From Segatella salivae DSM 15606 (GTDB lineage: Bacteria > Bacteroidota > Bacteroidia > Bacteroidales > Bacteroidaceae), in assembly GCF_000185845.1 (NCBI RefSeq), contig NZ_GL629647.1, positions 208,900-230,311 on the forward strand: a DNA stretch of 21,412 nucleotides, given 5' to 3'. Position numbers and translations under genes: made by a program. Position 1 is the first letter of the stretch. Every line of letters begins with the position of its first letter. Below, one piece after another: positions 6,919 through 14,688 of this stretch. The notes under the pieces are model-generated. The model saw only the letters and a list, made by a program, of their open reading frames with translations, had not been told where the DNA came from and did not search any database.

Positions 6919-7190
6919 AATGAAACAAATAGTCTTATCTGTGTAAGCGAATAACTTTCAAATTATTCCGAAATGAAACTAATAATGCTATGAGACAAGA
7001 AATTGTCTGCCTTAAACAATACTTGGTAAAACCAAATAAAGCGAATGGCTCAAAGATCAGTGGCTGATGAGTAAGCAATGCCTTGTCGAAGGGAGAACAA
7101 TTCTTCCTAAAATGTTGTCGGCTAAATAGAATATTGTCGGCTAAAGTTAAGAACAAAATATAATAAAACCAAATACAATAACAATCGATT
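6919..7190 (+). promoter_or_regulatory. Long hairpin-rich leader of the glpT operon
   Basis: This gene-free stretch contains a run of small stem-loops: GAATAA/TTATTC (6949-6968); AGACAA-GAAA-TTGTCT with a GNRA tetraloop (6993-7008); TTGGT-AAA-ACCAA (7023-7035); CTC..ATCA/TGAT-GAG (7049-7071); and GGGAGAA-CAA-TTCTTCC (7091-7107). A 25-codon frame (ATG at 6990, stop ending 7067) and a 12-bp direct repeat (7115-7145) also lie here. It matches no riboswitch class that I recognise. It could be a cis-acting regulatory RNA or simply spacer; evidence is structural only. Confidence 0.4.
7115..7145 (+). repeat. Two direct copies of TTGTCGGCTAAA
   Basis: TTGTCGGCTAAA occurs at 7115-7126 and again at 7134-7145, a 19-bp step, 45-75 bp before glpT. 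Close spaced identical half-sites suggest a regulator binding as a direct-repeat dimer, or a repeat in the mRNA leader. Confidence 0.5.
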
Positions 7191-8585
7191 ATGTGGAAAC
7201 TGTTAACCCCACCGGCCTATAAAGCAGAACAGACCGGCCCAGAAGCCGACGCAAGGTACAAGAAACTGCGCTGGCAAGTCTTTTTAGGTATATTCATTGG
7301 ATATGCTGGATTTTACATTGTTCGTAAGAATTTCTCAATGGCAATCCCAATGCTTGCCAACTTTGGATTTGAGAAAGGTGAGCTTGGTATCGTACTTTCT
7401 ATGAATGCCATCGCCTATGGTTTTTCAAAGTTTATTATGGCGAGCATCTCCGATCGTAGTAATGCACGTACATTCCTTCCATTAGGTTTGATAATGGCTG
7501 CAATTTCGATGCTCTTTATGATTGTTCCTATTCAGTGGATAGGTGCCGATCATAAGTCATTTGCTATCCTGCTTATGGCAGCGTTGAACTTCCTTGTGGG
7601 TTGGTTCAATGGAATGGGGTGGCCTCCCTGTGGACGTGTAATGACTCACTGGTTCTCTATTAAAGAACGTGGAACCTGGATGTCGTTCTGGAATTGTGCC
7701 CATAACGTGGGCGGTGCATTGGTAGGTCCAATGGCCGTTTATGGTGCACTCTGGTTTGGTTCGTGGTTCTATGGTGCCGACGAACAACGTTATTTCCTCA
7801 TCGGAACTTATGCATTTCCAGCTGCAGTAGCTATCTTGATAGCGCTGATGGCTTATAGTATGATTCGCGATACACCACAATCTTGCGGTTTACCTTCAAT
7901 TGAAAAGTGGAGTGGCTCGGCTTCAAAGAACTATTCAGAGAAAGCTGAAGAGGTGCTCTCGACCAAGGAAATCTTCAAGATTGTATTGACAAACAAGTTC
8001 CTTTGGTATATTGCTTTCGCTAATGCTTTCGTTTATATGGTGCGTTATGGTTGTTTAGACTGGGCACCAACTATTCTTACCGAGCGTGGTATTGATATTA
8101 AGAGTGCTGGCTGGGCATACTTTGCCTATGAGATGGCAGCCATTCCTGGAACTATTATTTGTGGTTGGCTTTCAGATAAAGTGTTCCAAGGTCGCCGCGC
8201 GCTTCCTACGATTTTGTTCATGATACTCGTGGCTATAGCTATCGTTGTCTATTGGCAGAATATTGATAATGTGAATGTCGTTATAGGCTGTTTGATAGCC
8301 ATTGGCTTCTTGATTTATGGTCCAGTGATGCTTATTGGTGTACAAGCGCTTGACCTGGCTCCCAAGAATGCAGCTGGAACAGCAGCCGGACTGACCGGTT
8401 TCATGGGTTATGTGCTTGGAACAGCATTGTTGGCTAACATTGTTATTGGCTATGTAGCTGAAGCAGCCGGATGGAACTGGACTTTCATCCTTCTGATAAT
8501 TGCTTGCCTATTCTCTATCCTTTTCATGGGTTTAACCTATCGCGAGGAGCAGTATTTGGCAAAGAAAGCACAAGAAGAAAAGTAA
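7191..8585 (+). CDS. glpT: Glycerol-3-phosphate transporter, GlpT-like (MFS, OPA family)
   Basis: GlpT exchanges glycerol-3-phosphate for inorganic phosphate across the inner membrane. The 464-residue product has about 12 hydrophobic segments and the organophosphate:phosphate antiporter signature. R45-K46 in FYIVRKNFSM align with the substrate-binding R45/K46 of E. coli GlpT, R285 in VYMVRYGCLDWAPT with its R269, and H171 in NCAHNVGGALVGP with its H165. The amphipathic start and central cytoplasmic loop (about 230-260) are as expected. It is followed after 43 nt by a glycerophosphodiester phosphodiesterase gene and then by a porin gene, so the substrate is very likely glycerol-3-phosphate released outside the inner membrane. 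A long structured leader lies upstream. Confidence 0.9.
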   Translation: MWKLLTPPAYKAEQTGPEADARYKKLRWQVFLGIFIGYAGFYIVRKNFSMAIPMLANFGFEKGELGIVLSMNAIAYGFSKFIMASISDRSNARTFLPLGLIMAAISMLFMIVPIQWIGADHKSFAILLMAALNFLVGWFNGMGWPPCGRVMTHWFSIKERGTWMSFWNCAHNVGGALVGPMAVYGALWFGSWFYGADEQRYFLIGTYAFPAAVAILIALMAYSMIRDTPQSCGLPSIEKWSGSASKNYSEKAEEVLSTKEIFKIVLTNKFLWYIAFANAFVYMVRYGCLDWAPTILTERGIDIKSAGWAYFAYEMAAIPGTIICGWLSDKVFQGRRALPTILFMILVAIAIVVYWQNIDNVNVVIGCLIAIGFLIYGPVMLIGVQALDLAPKNAAGTAAGLTGFMGYVLGTALLANIVIGYVAEAAGWNWTFILLIIACLFSILFMGLTYREEQYLAKKAQEEK

Positions 8586-8628
8586 GAGATGTTAAAATAA
8601 ATCATAAACAACTAAAACCAAAAGAAAG

Positions 8629-10341
8629 ATGAAGACTCTTTACAGATTAGGACTCTTGGGGTTAGCAGCCGTATCAGTCCTGTCCTCTTGTTCTGATGAG
8701 CAGGAGTTCACCAACGAGAACACAGATGCAAAGCGTATTGCAGTGCAGCAGATTTCTCCAGAGATGGCTAAAGTTCGTGACTATGTGCCTTTGTATGCTT
8801 GCATGGCACATCGTGGTTCAACCTATTGGGCTCCAGAAGAGACCGAAGCTGCATGGCGATGGGCACGAAACATGGGCGCAGACTATTTGGAAAGTGACCT
8901 CCAGGTAACAAAAGATGGTGTGGTATTGGCCAACCATGATGAAAATCTGAAGCGCACAACAAATATCGAAGATGTATTCTCTGATGAAGTTCCAACTGTA
9001 CGTAAGGATTTCTATCGTAGTTTCCGTAATGCCGATGGCAGCCAGCATTTCACAGAGGCTGATATTGAGGCACAATATGACCGCGACAAGAAAGATTTCC
9101 GTTCAAATTACACCTTGTCTTATTACTATGCCGAGTTGTTGATGCTTGACGCTGGTAAGTGGTTTAATGATGCTACACCAGAACAGGAGCGTGCTTCTTT
9201 TGCAGCAAGACACAATGGTAAAGTAGTATATAGTGCCAGTGGTGCGCCTTCTATTCAATATTCAGATGGCTTGTATGTTTCTGCTCTTCAGGATCAGATT
9301 AACTATGCTATGGGTAAGATGCTCAATCGCGATGCTAATGGTCGCCGTGTTCTTACCTACAAGATTAAGCCTGAATATCAGAACATGACTTTGGCTGAAA
9401 TCTACAAGGCTGCAAAGGCTGCAGTAAAAGTTGACGAGCCAAGTGTAGTAGGAAACAAGGCTGCTAAATACATGGACTTCGTTGAATATAGCTTCGGCGA
9501 CAAGAACGGTTCTACGGCTTATGTCAATGACCCAGCCGACAATGGCAACCGCCCTGGTATTTATCCAGAGTTTAAGGAGTCATGGTTGAACCCGAAAGAC
9601 ATCGAGATTCGTGTTTATAACATTCTTGATGAATGGGGTTGGAACATTATTACAAAGCCAGAGAGCGTAAGCAGTCCTTTCTATAAGAATGGTAAAGTGA
9701 ACGTGGGTAACACCAATGGTAAGGTTGTACTCCAAACCTTCTCTTTTGATGCTTTGCATCGTGCTTATGGTGTGTTTAAGGGTAAGGTGCCAATGTGCTA
9801 CTTGCTGTGGATTACTAAACCTACACCTTATGCTACTGATATTGCTTTCGATACACCTTCTGGTTATGCAAGCATTATCAAATATGCACAAGACAATGGT
9901 GCACACATCATTGGCCCATCTATCGCAGGTGCTCCAAACAACTATCCTGAAATGAACAAGCCTTGGCAAGCTTATATGATTCGCAAGGCGGGTATGCTTA
10001 ACCATCCATATTCATTCGATTCTGATGCTCAGATGAAGAGAAACATGGGTTATTATGTAAACTTCTGGGGACAGAACCCAACAGAGTTTGATGATGTTCT
10101 CAATGTAACTGTACAGCCTACTGCTTACACAACATTCAAGGAACCTGACACACATCCTGTTTACATGGATGGATATTTCACCAATCGTTCGGAGATTTCT
10201 CTCCATTATATGATTGAAAACGGATTCCGTTGCAATGCTAAGCTCGCTAATCCTTTCCATCCCGGACAGCTCTATGATAACTCTCAGGCACCTTCTAAGG
10301 TACCTAATGCCGACACTGTTCTCGATGCTTTAGGTTATTAA
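8629..10341 (+). CDS. glpQ: Lipoprotein glycerophosphodiester phosphodiesterase (GDPD)
   Basis: GDPD enzymes hydrolyse glycerophosphodiesters, deacylated phospholipid head groups, to glycerol-3-phosphate and an alcohol. The signal sequence ends in a lipobox (VLSSC, Cys21), so the enzyme is anchored to a membrane outside the cytoplasm. The catalytic pattern is complete: H61-R62 (AHRGSTYWAPEET), E88 and D90 (YLESDLQVTKDGVVLANHDE), and H103. Conserved later blocks include VVLQTFSFDALH and GAHIIGPSI. At 570 residues it is much longer than a plain GDPD domain (about 250-350). The extra length lies mainly between residues 115 and 340 as an insertion and in a C-terminal extension. It is the middle gene of the glpT-GDPD-porin operon (43-nt gaps on both sides). 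The symbol is given by function. Confidence 0.88.
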   Translation: MKTLYRLGLLGLAAVSVLSSCSDEQEFTNENTDAKRIAVQQISPEMAKVRDYVPLYACMAHRGSTYWAPEETEAAWRWARNMGADYLESDLQVTKDGVVLANHDENLKRTTNIEDVFSDEVPTVRKDFYRSFRNADGSQHFTEADIEAQYDRDKKDFRSNYTLSYYYAELLMLDAGKWFNDATPEQERASFAARHNGKVVYSASGAPSIQYSDGLYVSALQDQINYAMGKMLNRDANGRRVLTYKIKPEYQNMTLAEIYKAAKAAVKVDEPSVVGNKAAKYMDFVEYSFGDKNGSTAYVNDPADNGNRPGIYPEFKESWLNPKDIEIRVYNILDEWGWNIITKPESVSSPFYKNGKVNVGNTNGKVVLQTFSFDALHRAYGVFKGKVPMCYLLWITKPTPYATDIAFDTPSGYASIIKYAQDNGAHIIGPSIAGAPNNYPEMNKPWQAYMIRKAGMLNHPYSFDSDAQMKRNMGYYVNFWGQNPTEFDDVLNVTVQPTAYTTFKEPDTHPVYMDGYFTNRSEISLHYMIENGFRCNAKLANPFHPGQLYDNSQAPSKVPNADTVLDALGY

Positions 10342-10384
10342 TCAGGAACAAAATACCATCAAACAATCAAAGTAAGAAACGAAT

Positions 10385-11725
10385 ATGAAGAAATATATGT
10401 TGATGCCTCTGCTGGCTCTCACTGCATTGTCAGCAAACGCACAGGACTTCGACTCTAAACCGACCGTAACTATCGACAACAAGGCCGAAGACCTTCATTT
10501 CACCGTAGGAGCTCGCTTCATGGCTGATGCAGCCTACTATCATACAGATTTCACTCCAATGCAGAGTGGTGCAGCAATTTCAGATGCACGTATCCGTACC
10601 TCATTGACCTATCAGAATTGGTATTTCTATGCTGATTTCGGCTTCGGTGGCGGTAAGTTCAGTCAAAAGAACATCTTCTTGCAGTATGCTCAGGAAGACA
10701 GCAAGGGTGGCCGTCATGCCATCAAAGGTGGTTATTATAACGATGCCGCTGGTTCTATGGCTCGCAACACCTCATTAGGTAGCTATCACTTCATCTCACG
10801 TGCAGGTGCTGCAAATGCCCTCGGTGAAGGTCGTGAGTTGGGTATTACCTACAAGTATACCAATGATCACTTCTTGGCTTACCAGGGTGTGTTCACCGAA
10901 AATCAATACAACAAGATTGAGGCTGGTTATAATGGTCTTGTATTCTCAGGACGTTATCTCTATCGCCCAATCATCGACGAGAATCAAACCTTGGCTATAG
11001 GTGGAAACGTACGCTTCCAGCATGTTGGTGGCGGTGTTACCGAAGACAATGTGTTGAAAAAGACGGTGAAACTCGGTCAGAGCATGGAAACCTTCGTGGA
11101 TGAAGACGAGCAGTTTGTATCTTGCGAACTTCCTTGGGCTGAAAACGTCTTTGACGCAGGTGCAGAAGTACTCTATCACAACCAGAAGATGTTTGTTCGT
11201 GGTGAATATCTTTACAAACATGTTACCAAGAAACGCGACTCAAAGACTCTCTTTGATGCCAGCAACAACAACATCGATACTTGGGGTACACTTGATGCAT
11301 GGGTTGCTGCCAATCCATTGCGCTCAAACAATTTCCATGGTGGATATATCGAAGCAGGTTATATGATTTTCGGTAATCCTTATAGCTACGATAAGAACGA
11401 AGGTGTGCTTCGTGGTTTGAGTGGTCGTTCATTGGAAATCGTTGGCCGTTTCAACTACACAGGTTTGAACGACATCGTGAAGGGTGAATACTTCTCTGTA
11501 GCTCGTAACCAGTATTATCCTGATGGCTACATGGCTGACTGGCCTTACAAATCAACAAGTGTTGGTGGTGGTGCCGTTCGTTCTTATACGCTCGGTTTGA
11601 ACTACAGCTTCAACAAGTTTGCACAGGTGATGGTTGATTATACTTATCATCATCTGACAAAGGACTTCTTGCCTTACGACAAGAACTTCCATGAGGTTCA
11701 GGCTCGTTTGCAGTTCGTATTCTAA
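10385..11725 (+). CDS. OprP/OprO-like outer membrane porin
   Basis: The 446-residue product has a signal peptide (cleavage near ANA-Q, residue 19-20). Its mature part has alternating polar and aromatic beta-strands, closing with a strand ending in Phe (VQARLQFVF), the usual outer membrane insertion signal. The body, with DARIRTSLTYQNWYFYADF, GRELGITYKY and YTLGLNYSFNKFAQVMVDYT, resembles the phosphate-selective porin O/P family. In the operon with GlpT and a lipoprotein GDPD it probably admits phosphate, glycerol-3-phosphate or glycerophosphodiesters across the outer membrane. Selectivity cannot be read from the sequence. Two terminator-like structures follow the stop codon. Confidence 0.85.
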   Translation: MKKYMLMPLLALTALSANAQDFDSKPTVTIDNKAEDLHFTVGARFMADAAYYHTDFTPMQSGAAISDARIRTSLTYQNWYFYADFGFGGGKFSQKNIFLQYAQEDSKGGRHAIKGGYYNDAAGSMARNTSLGSYHFISRAGAANALGEGRELGITYKYTNDHFLAYQGVFTENQYNKIEAGYNGLVFSGRYLYRPIIDENQTLAIGGNVRFQHVGGGVTEDNVLKKTVKLGQSMETFVDEDEQFVSCELPWAENVFDAGAEVLYHNQKMFVRGEYLYKHVTKKRDSKTLFDASNNNIDTWGTLDAWVAANPLRSNNFHGGYIEAGYMIFGNPYSYDKNEGVLRGLSGRSLEIVGRFNYTGLNDIVKGEYFSVARNQYYPDGYMADWPYKSTSVGGGAVRSYTLGLNYSFNKFAQVMVDYTYHHLTKDFLPYDKNFHEVQARLQFVF

Positions 11726-11745
11726 AGTTCTATCTCTATAGATTA

Positions 11746-11794
11746 GCCTCCTCTAAACTTACGTCTTGATGACGAAAGCAGAGTAGAGGCTTTT
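11746..11794 (+). terminator. First terminator-like structure after the porin gene
   Basis: GCCTC-CTCT (11746-11754) pairs with AGAG-TA-GAGGC (11780-11790), enclosing a small CGTC/GACG hairpin, and TTTT follows (11791-11794). It is imperfect but close to the stop codon. Confidence 0.45.
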
Positions 11795-11815
11795 CCTTAA
11801 CTCTCTAAAAACTAT

Positions 11816-11849
11816 AGTGCCAGACATTCATTTTGTCTGGCACTTTTTT
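11816..11849 (+). terminator. Strong Rho-independent terminator of the glpT-GDPD-porin operon
   Basis: AGTGCCAGAC (11816-11825) and GTCTGGCACT (11835-11844) form a perfect 10-bp stem with a 9-nt loop, followed by a run of T to 11849. Confidence 0.9.
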
Positions 11850-11911
11850 GTTTCCAAAAACTCCGGCATTTTCATTTATGAATGTTAATCGTTACAATCT
11901 TAAATAAGTTA

Positions 11912-12190
11912 TTGCGGAATAACTTTCGCCGAGCGCGGAAATGCTAAACCATTCGGGAAATGACTTTCGCCGAGCGCGGAAATGCCAAACCACTCGGGAA
12001 ATGAGTTTCGCCGAGCGCGGAAATGCCAAACCACTCGGGAAATGAGTTTCGCCGAGCGCGGAAATGCTAAACTACTCGGGAAATGAGTTTCGCCGAGCGC
12101 GGAAATACCAAACCTTTTGCGGAATGATTTGCGGGAGGCCCGCAAGCACCAAAACTTTAAAAAAGAGGTTTGCGGGAGGCCCGCAAACCT
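11912..12190. repeat. 41-bp tandem array of GC-rich hairpin units
   Basis: Five copies of a 41-bp unit start at 11924, 11965, 12006, 12047 and 12088. The core TTTCGCCGAGCGCGGAAAT is identical in all five and can fold (TTTCGC with GC-bulge-GAAA). The linker, roughly GCCAAACCACTCGGGAAATGAG, varies at a few bases. Two further units starting at 12128 and 12169 keep the spacing (one base short at the join) but carry another hairpin, TTTGCGGG-AGG-CCCGCAA. The sequence TTGCGGAAT-A/G-A borders the first set on both sides. The array fills the gap between convergent operons. It is not CRISPR, because the intervening stretches are repeats too. Confidence 0.85.
12158..12190 (-). terminator. Terminator of the engB-uup operon (last array unit)
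   Basis: On the minus strand, AGGTTTGCGGG-CCT-CCCGCAAACCT is a perfect 11-bp stem with a 3-nt loop, then C and six T. It lies 51 nt after the ABC-F stop codon. It is also the last unit of the 41-bp array. Confidence 0.85.
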
Positions 12191-12241
12191 TATATCAGAG
12201 GATGATGAAAGATTGTATGATGGAAAGGAGTTGATTGGTTC

Positions 12242-14026
12242 TTATGAAGCCAGTTCGGCCAACTCTAACCAGCGCATGCTCTTTTCGTCTAATTGTGCTT
12301 TTAAGATAGGCAGTTGTTTGCTCTTTTCGGTGAGTTCTTCAACAGAAAGATTGCCAGAACACAGCGATTCTTCAATGTGCTTACACTCTGTTTCAAGTTG
12401 TTCGATTTCTTTTTCCAACTGCTCAAACTCCCTTTTTTCCTTGAAACTCATCTTTCGGCGACTCTCATGATGATAGTCTGCCTTGGGTTTAGTTTCTTTG
12501 GGTTTGTTTGTTTTCTCCGCCTCTTCTTTTGATTTCAGATGCGACCATTCACGATATTGCGTATAATTGCCTGGGAAATCTGTGATTTTTCCTTCGCCTT
12601 CGAACACTAACAGGTGGTCGATTACCTTATCCATGAAGTAGCGGTCGTGGCTCACGATAATCACGCAGCCGGGGAAGTCTTGCAGATATTCCTCCAACAC
12701 TTGCAGTGTTTGAATATCGAGGTCATTTGTTGGTTCATCCAAGACCAGGAAATTCGGATTTTTCATTAAGATGGTGCAAAGATAAAGTTTGCGCCGTTCG
12801 CCTCCACTTAGTTTATAAACGTAGTTGTGTTGTTGCTCGGGCGTAAACAAAAAGTATTGCAGAAACTGACTTGCTGTCATGTGACGGCCCCCTCCGAGGT
12901 CGATGTATTCAGCAATATCTGTAATCACATCAATAACTTTTTGTTGCTCATCAAACTGCAATCCATCTTGTGAGAAATATCCAAAGCGCACGGTTTCTCC
13001 GATGTCAAATTTGCCACTATCGGGTTTTTCTAAGCCCAAGAGCATTTTGATGAATGTTGATTTTCCCGTACCATTGTTGCCCACAATGCCCATTTTTTCA
13101 AAACGTGCGAAGTTATAATAAAAGTCTTTCAGAATGATTTTATCAGGGCTCCATGCTTTGCTGACATACTGGCATTCGAAGATTTTAGAACCAATATACA
13201 CGTTGTTGGCCTTCAATCGCAATTGGCGTTCTTCAATGCGCTGCTTGGCCTTTGCTTCTAAATCATAGAAGGCATCTTCGCGATATCGTGCTTTGTGGCC
13301 TCGCGCTTGTGGCATGCGCCTCATCCAATCTAATTCTTTTCGATAAAGATTGTTTGCGCGTGCAATTTCAGCCCTTGCATTGTCAATGCGTTCTTGCCTC
13401 TTTTCCAAATAATAGCTGTAATTGCCTCTATAGGTATAGATGGTGTGATTGTCGAGTTCAAGAATGACATTGCATACTCGGTCGAGGAAGAAGCGGTCGT
13501 GTGTGACCATGAACAAGGTTTTATTGCCGCGGTTGAGATAGCCTTCAAGCCACTCAATCATCTCCAAATCCAAATGGTTTGTGGGCTCGTCTAAAATGAT
13601 AAAATCGGGTTCGGTGATGAGAACGTTGGCCAAGGCAACGCGCTTTTGCTGACCGCCACTAAGCTGTCCCATAGGCTGCTGCAAGTCAGTAATCTTCAGT
13701 TGGGTGAGGATTTGTTTCGCTTTGATGATTTTTTCAGGACTCCCTTCGTGGTTGAAGCACGCATCGAGCACGCTTTCTTGCATGTCGAATTGAGGGCTTT
13801 GCTCAAGATATCCTATGCGAAGGTCGTTGCGATAGATACATTCTCCGCTGTCTTTTCCTTCTTTGCCAGTGAGAATAGAGAGCAAGGTAGATTTTCCAGT
13901 GCCATTCTGTGCCACAAGTCCAACCTTCTGTCCTTCGGCAATAGAAAACGAAATATTTTCAAAGAGAACCTGCGCGCCAAAATGTTTCGTTAGTCCTTGG
14001 ACGTCTAAATAGGGTGTTTGTGCCAT
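12242..14026 (-). CDS. uup: ABC-F family ATPase, Uup-like
   Basis: ABC-F proteins are cytoplasmic, lack membrane domains and act on ribosomes or branched DNA. The 594-residue product has two ATPase domains. Domain 1 has Walker A VAQNGTGKST (38-47), signature LSGGQQKRVALA and Walker B FIILDEPTNHLD. Domain 2 has GNNGTGKST, LSGGERRKLYL and LVLDEPTNDLD. The first Walker A has Ala39 where Gly is usual. The inter-domain linker holds two helices with the RRMPQARGHKARYR motif typical of the Uup branch, and a basic, charged C-terminal coiled coil (about 500-590) also fits Uup. Its ATG overlaps the engB stop by one base (TAATG), so the two are co-translated. Assignment to Uup rather than another ABC-F branch is likely but not certain. 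Confidence 0.85.
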   Translation of the reverse strand: MAQTPYLDVQGLTKHFGAQVLFENISFSIAEGQKVGLVAQNGTGKSTLLSILTGKEGKDSGECIYRNDLRIGYLEQSPQFDMQESVLDACFNHEGSPEKIIKAKQILTQLKITDLQQPMGQLSGGQQKRVALANVLITEPDFIILDEPTNHLDLEMIEWLEGYLNRGNKTLFMVTHDRFFLDRVCNVILELDNHTIYTYRGNYSYYLEKRQERIDNARAEIARANNLYRKELDWMRRMPQARGHKARYREDAFYDLEAKAKQRIEERQLRLKANNVYIGSKIFECQYVSKAWSPDKIILKDFYYNFARFEKMGIVGNNGTGKSTFIKMLLGLEKPDSGKFDIGETVRFGYFSQDGLQFDEQQKVIDVITDIAEYIDLGGGRHMTASQFLQYFLFTPEQQHNYVYKLSGGERRKLYLCTILMKNPNFLVLDEPTNDLDIQTLQVLEEYLQDFPGCVIIVSHDRYFMDKVIDHLLVFEGEGKITDFPGNYTQYREWSHLKSKEEAEKTNKPKETKPKADYHHESRRKMSFKEKREFEQLEKEIEQLETECKHIEESLCSGNLSVEELTEKSKQLPILKAQLDEKSMRWLELAELAS

Positions 14027-14622
14027 TATAACGTTTTATTTATTTCGTCAATATAATCAAGAAGCTCGTCACGTCCAAGTTTCTTTTCAGATGAAGTGAT
14101 GAAGTAGGGGGGCAGAGTTTCCCATCTGTCTTTCAGCTGATTCATCCACTTTTGCGCATTTTGTTTAGCCTTTCCAGCTCCTAATTTGTCGGCCTTAGTG
14201 AACACAATCGTAAAAGGAACATTGCTTTCGCCAAGCCAATCAATAAATTCGCGGTCAATCTTTTGCTGTTCATGGCGTATGTCAATGAGAACAAAAACAT
14301 TGACCATTTGCTTGCGCTGTAAGATATACGATGCAATCATTTGCTCTAACTTCTGCTGTACGGTCTTTGAACGTTTTGCAAAACCATAGCCGGGAAGGTC
14401 TACCAAATACCATTCATTGTTGATGATAAAATGATTGATTAGGAGGGTTTTCCCTGGAGTTGCTGAAGTCTTTGCCAATCCTTTGTGGTTGCAAAGCATA
14501 TTGATTAAGCTTGATTTTCCAACGTTAGAACGGCCGATAAAAGCATATTCCGGCTTGTCATCCTTGGGACACATACTAACTGTTGGCGCTGAAATAACAA
14601 ATTCCGACTTTTTGATTTCCAT
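14026..14622 (-). CDS. engB: Ribosome biogenesis GTPase EngB (YihA/YsxC)
   Basis: EngB is a small GTPase needed for assembly of the large ribosomal subunit. With the ATG at 14622 the product is 198 residues, normal for the family. It begins with the family's MEIKKSEFVISAP, followed by G1 GRSNVGKSS (30-38), the switch region KTSATPGKT (51-59), G3 DLPGYG (75-80), G4 TKAD (142-145) and a late TSS G5-like motif. The open frame could extend to a TTG at 14655, but that stretch contains the gene's own TATCTTTG promoter element, so the later start is chosen. It forms an operon with the ABC-F gene and is divergent from the Gfo/Idh/MocA gene. Confidence 0.95.
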   Translation of the reverse strand: MEIKKSEFVISAPTVSMCPKDDKPEYAFIGRSNVGKSSLINMLCNHKGLAKTSATPGKTLLINHFIINNEWYLVDLPGYGFAKRSKTVQQKLEQMIASYILQRKQMVNVFVLIDIRHEQQKIDREFIDWLGESNVPFTIVFTKADKLGAGKAKQNAQKWMNQLKDRWETLPPYFITSSEKKLGRDELLDYIDEINKTL

Positions 14623-14638
14623 ATAATCTATATTTTTT

Positions 14639-14672
14639 ATTTGCAAAGATAACAAAAAATATTATCTTTGCA
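14639..14672. promoter_or_regulatory. Palindromic divergent promoter pair (engB and oxidoreductase)
   Basis: TGCAAAGATAA (14642-14652) and TTATCTTTGCA (14662-14672) are perfect 11-bp inverted repeats separated by 9 bp. Each arm holds a TATCTTTG -7 element: 14663-14670 for the plus-strand gene and 14644-14651 on the minus strand for engB. For the plus strand, TTTG at 14640-14643 sits exactly 19 bp upstream, completing the Bacteroidetes consensus. The -33 of engB is weaker. Leaders are short (about 13-16 nt). Confidence 0.75.
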
Positions 14673-14688
14673 GTAAAAGAATGACAAT

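Noticed and set aside
7134..7164. E. coli-like promoter TTGTCG-N19-TATAAT before glpT
   Set aside because: Bacteroidetes primary sigma factor uses TTTG/TAnnTTTG, the spacer is long, and TATAAT-like strings are common by chance in this AT-rich DNA.
11909..12145. 78-residue open frame across the 41-bp array (minus strand)
   Set aside because: The 41-bp period is not a multiple of three, so the peptide repeats only by cycling frames. The sequence is a hairpin repeat, not a gene.
11912..12190. CRISPR array
   Set aside because: The stretches between cores are themselves near-identical, there are no unique spacers, and no cas genes are nearby.
14623..14655. TTG start that lengthens EngB by 11 residues
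   Set aside because: That stretch contains the TATCTTTG promoter element, and the family starts at MEIKKSEFVISAP.
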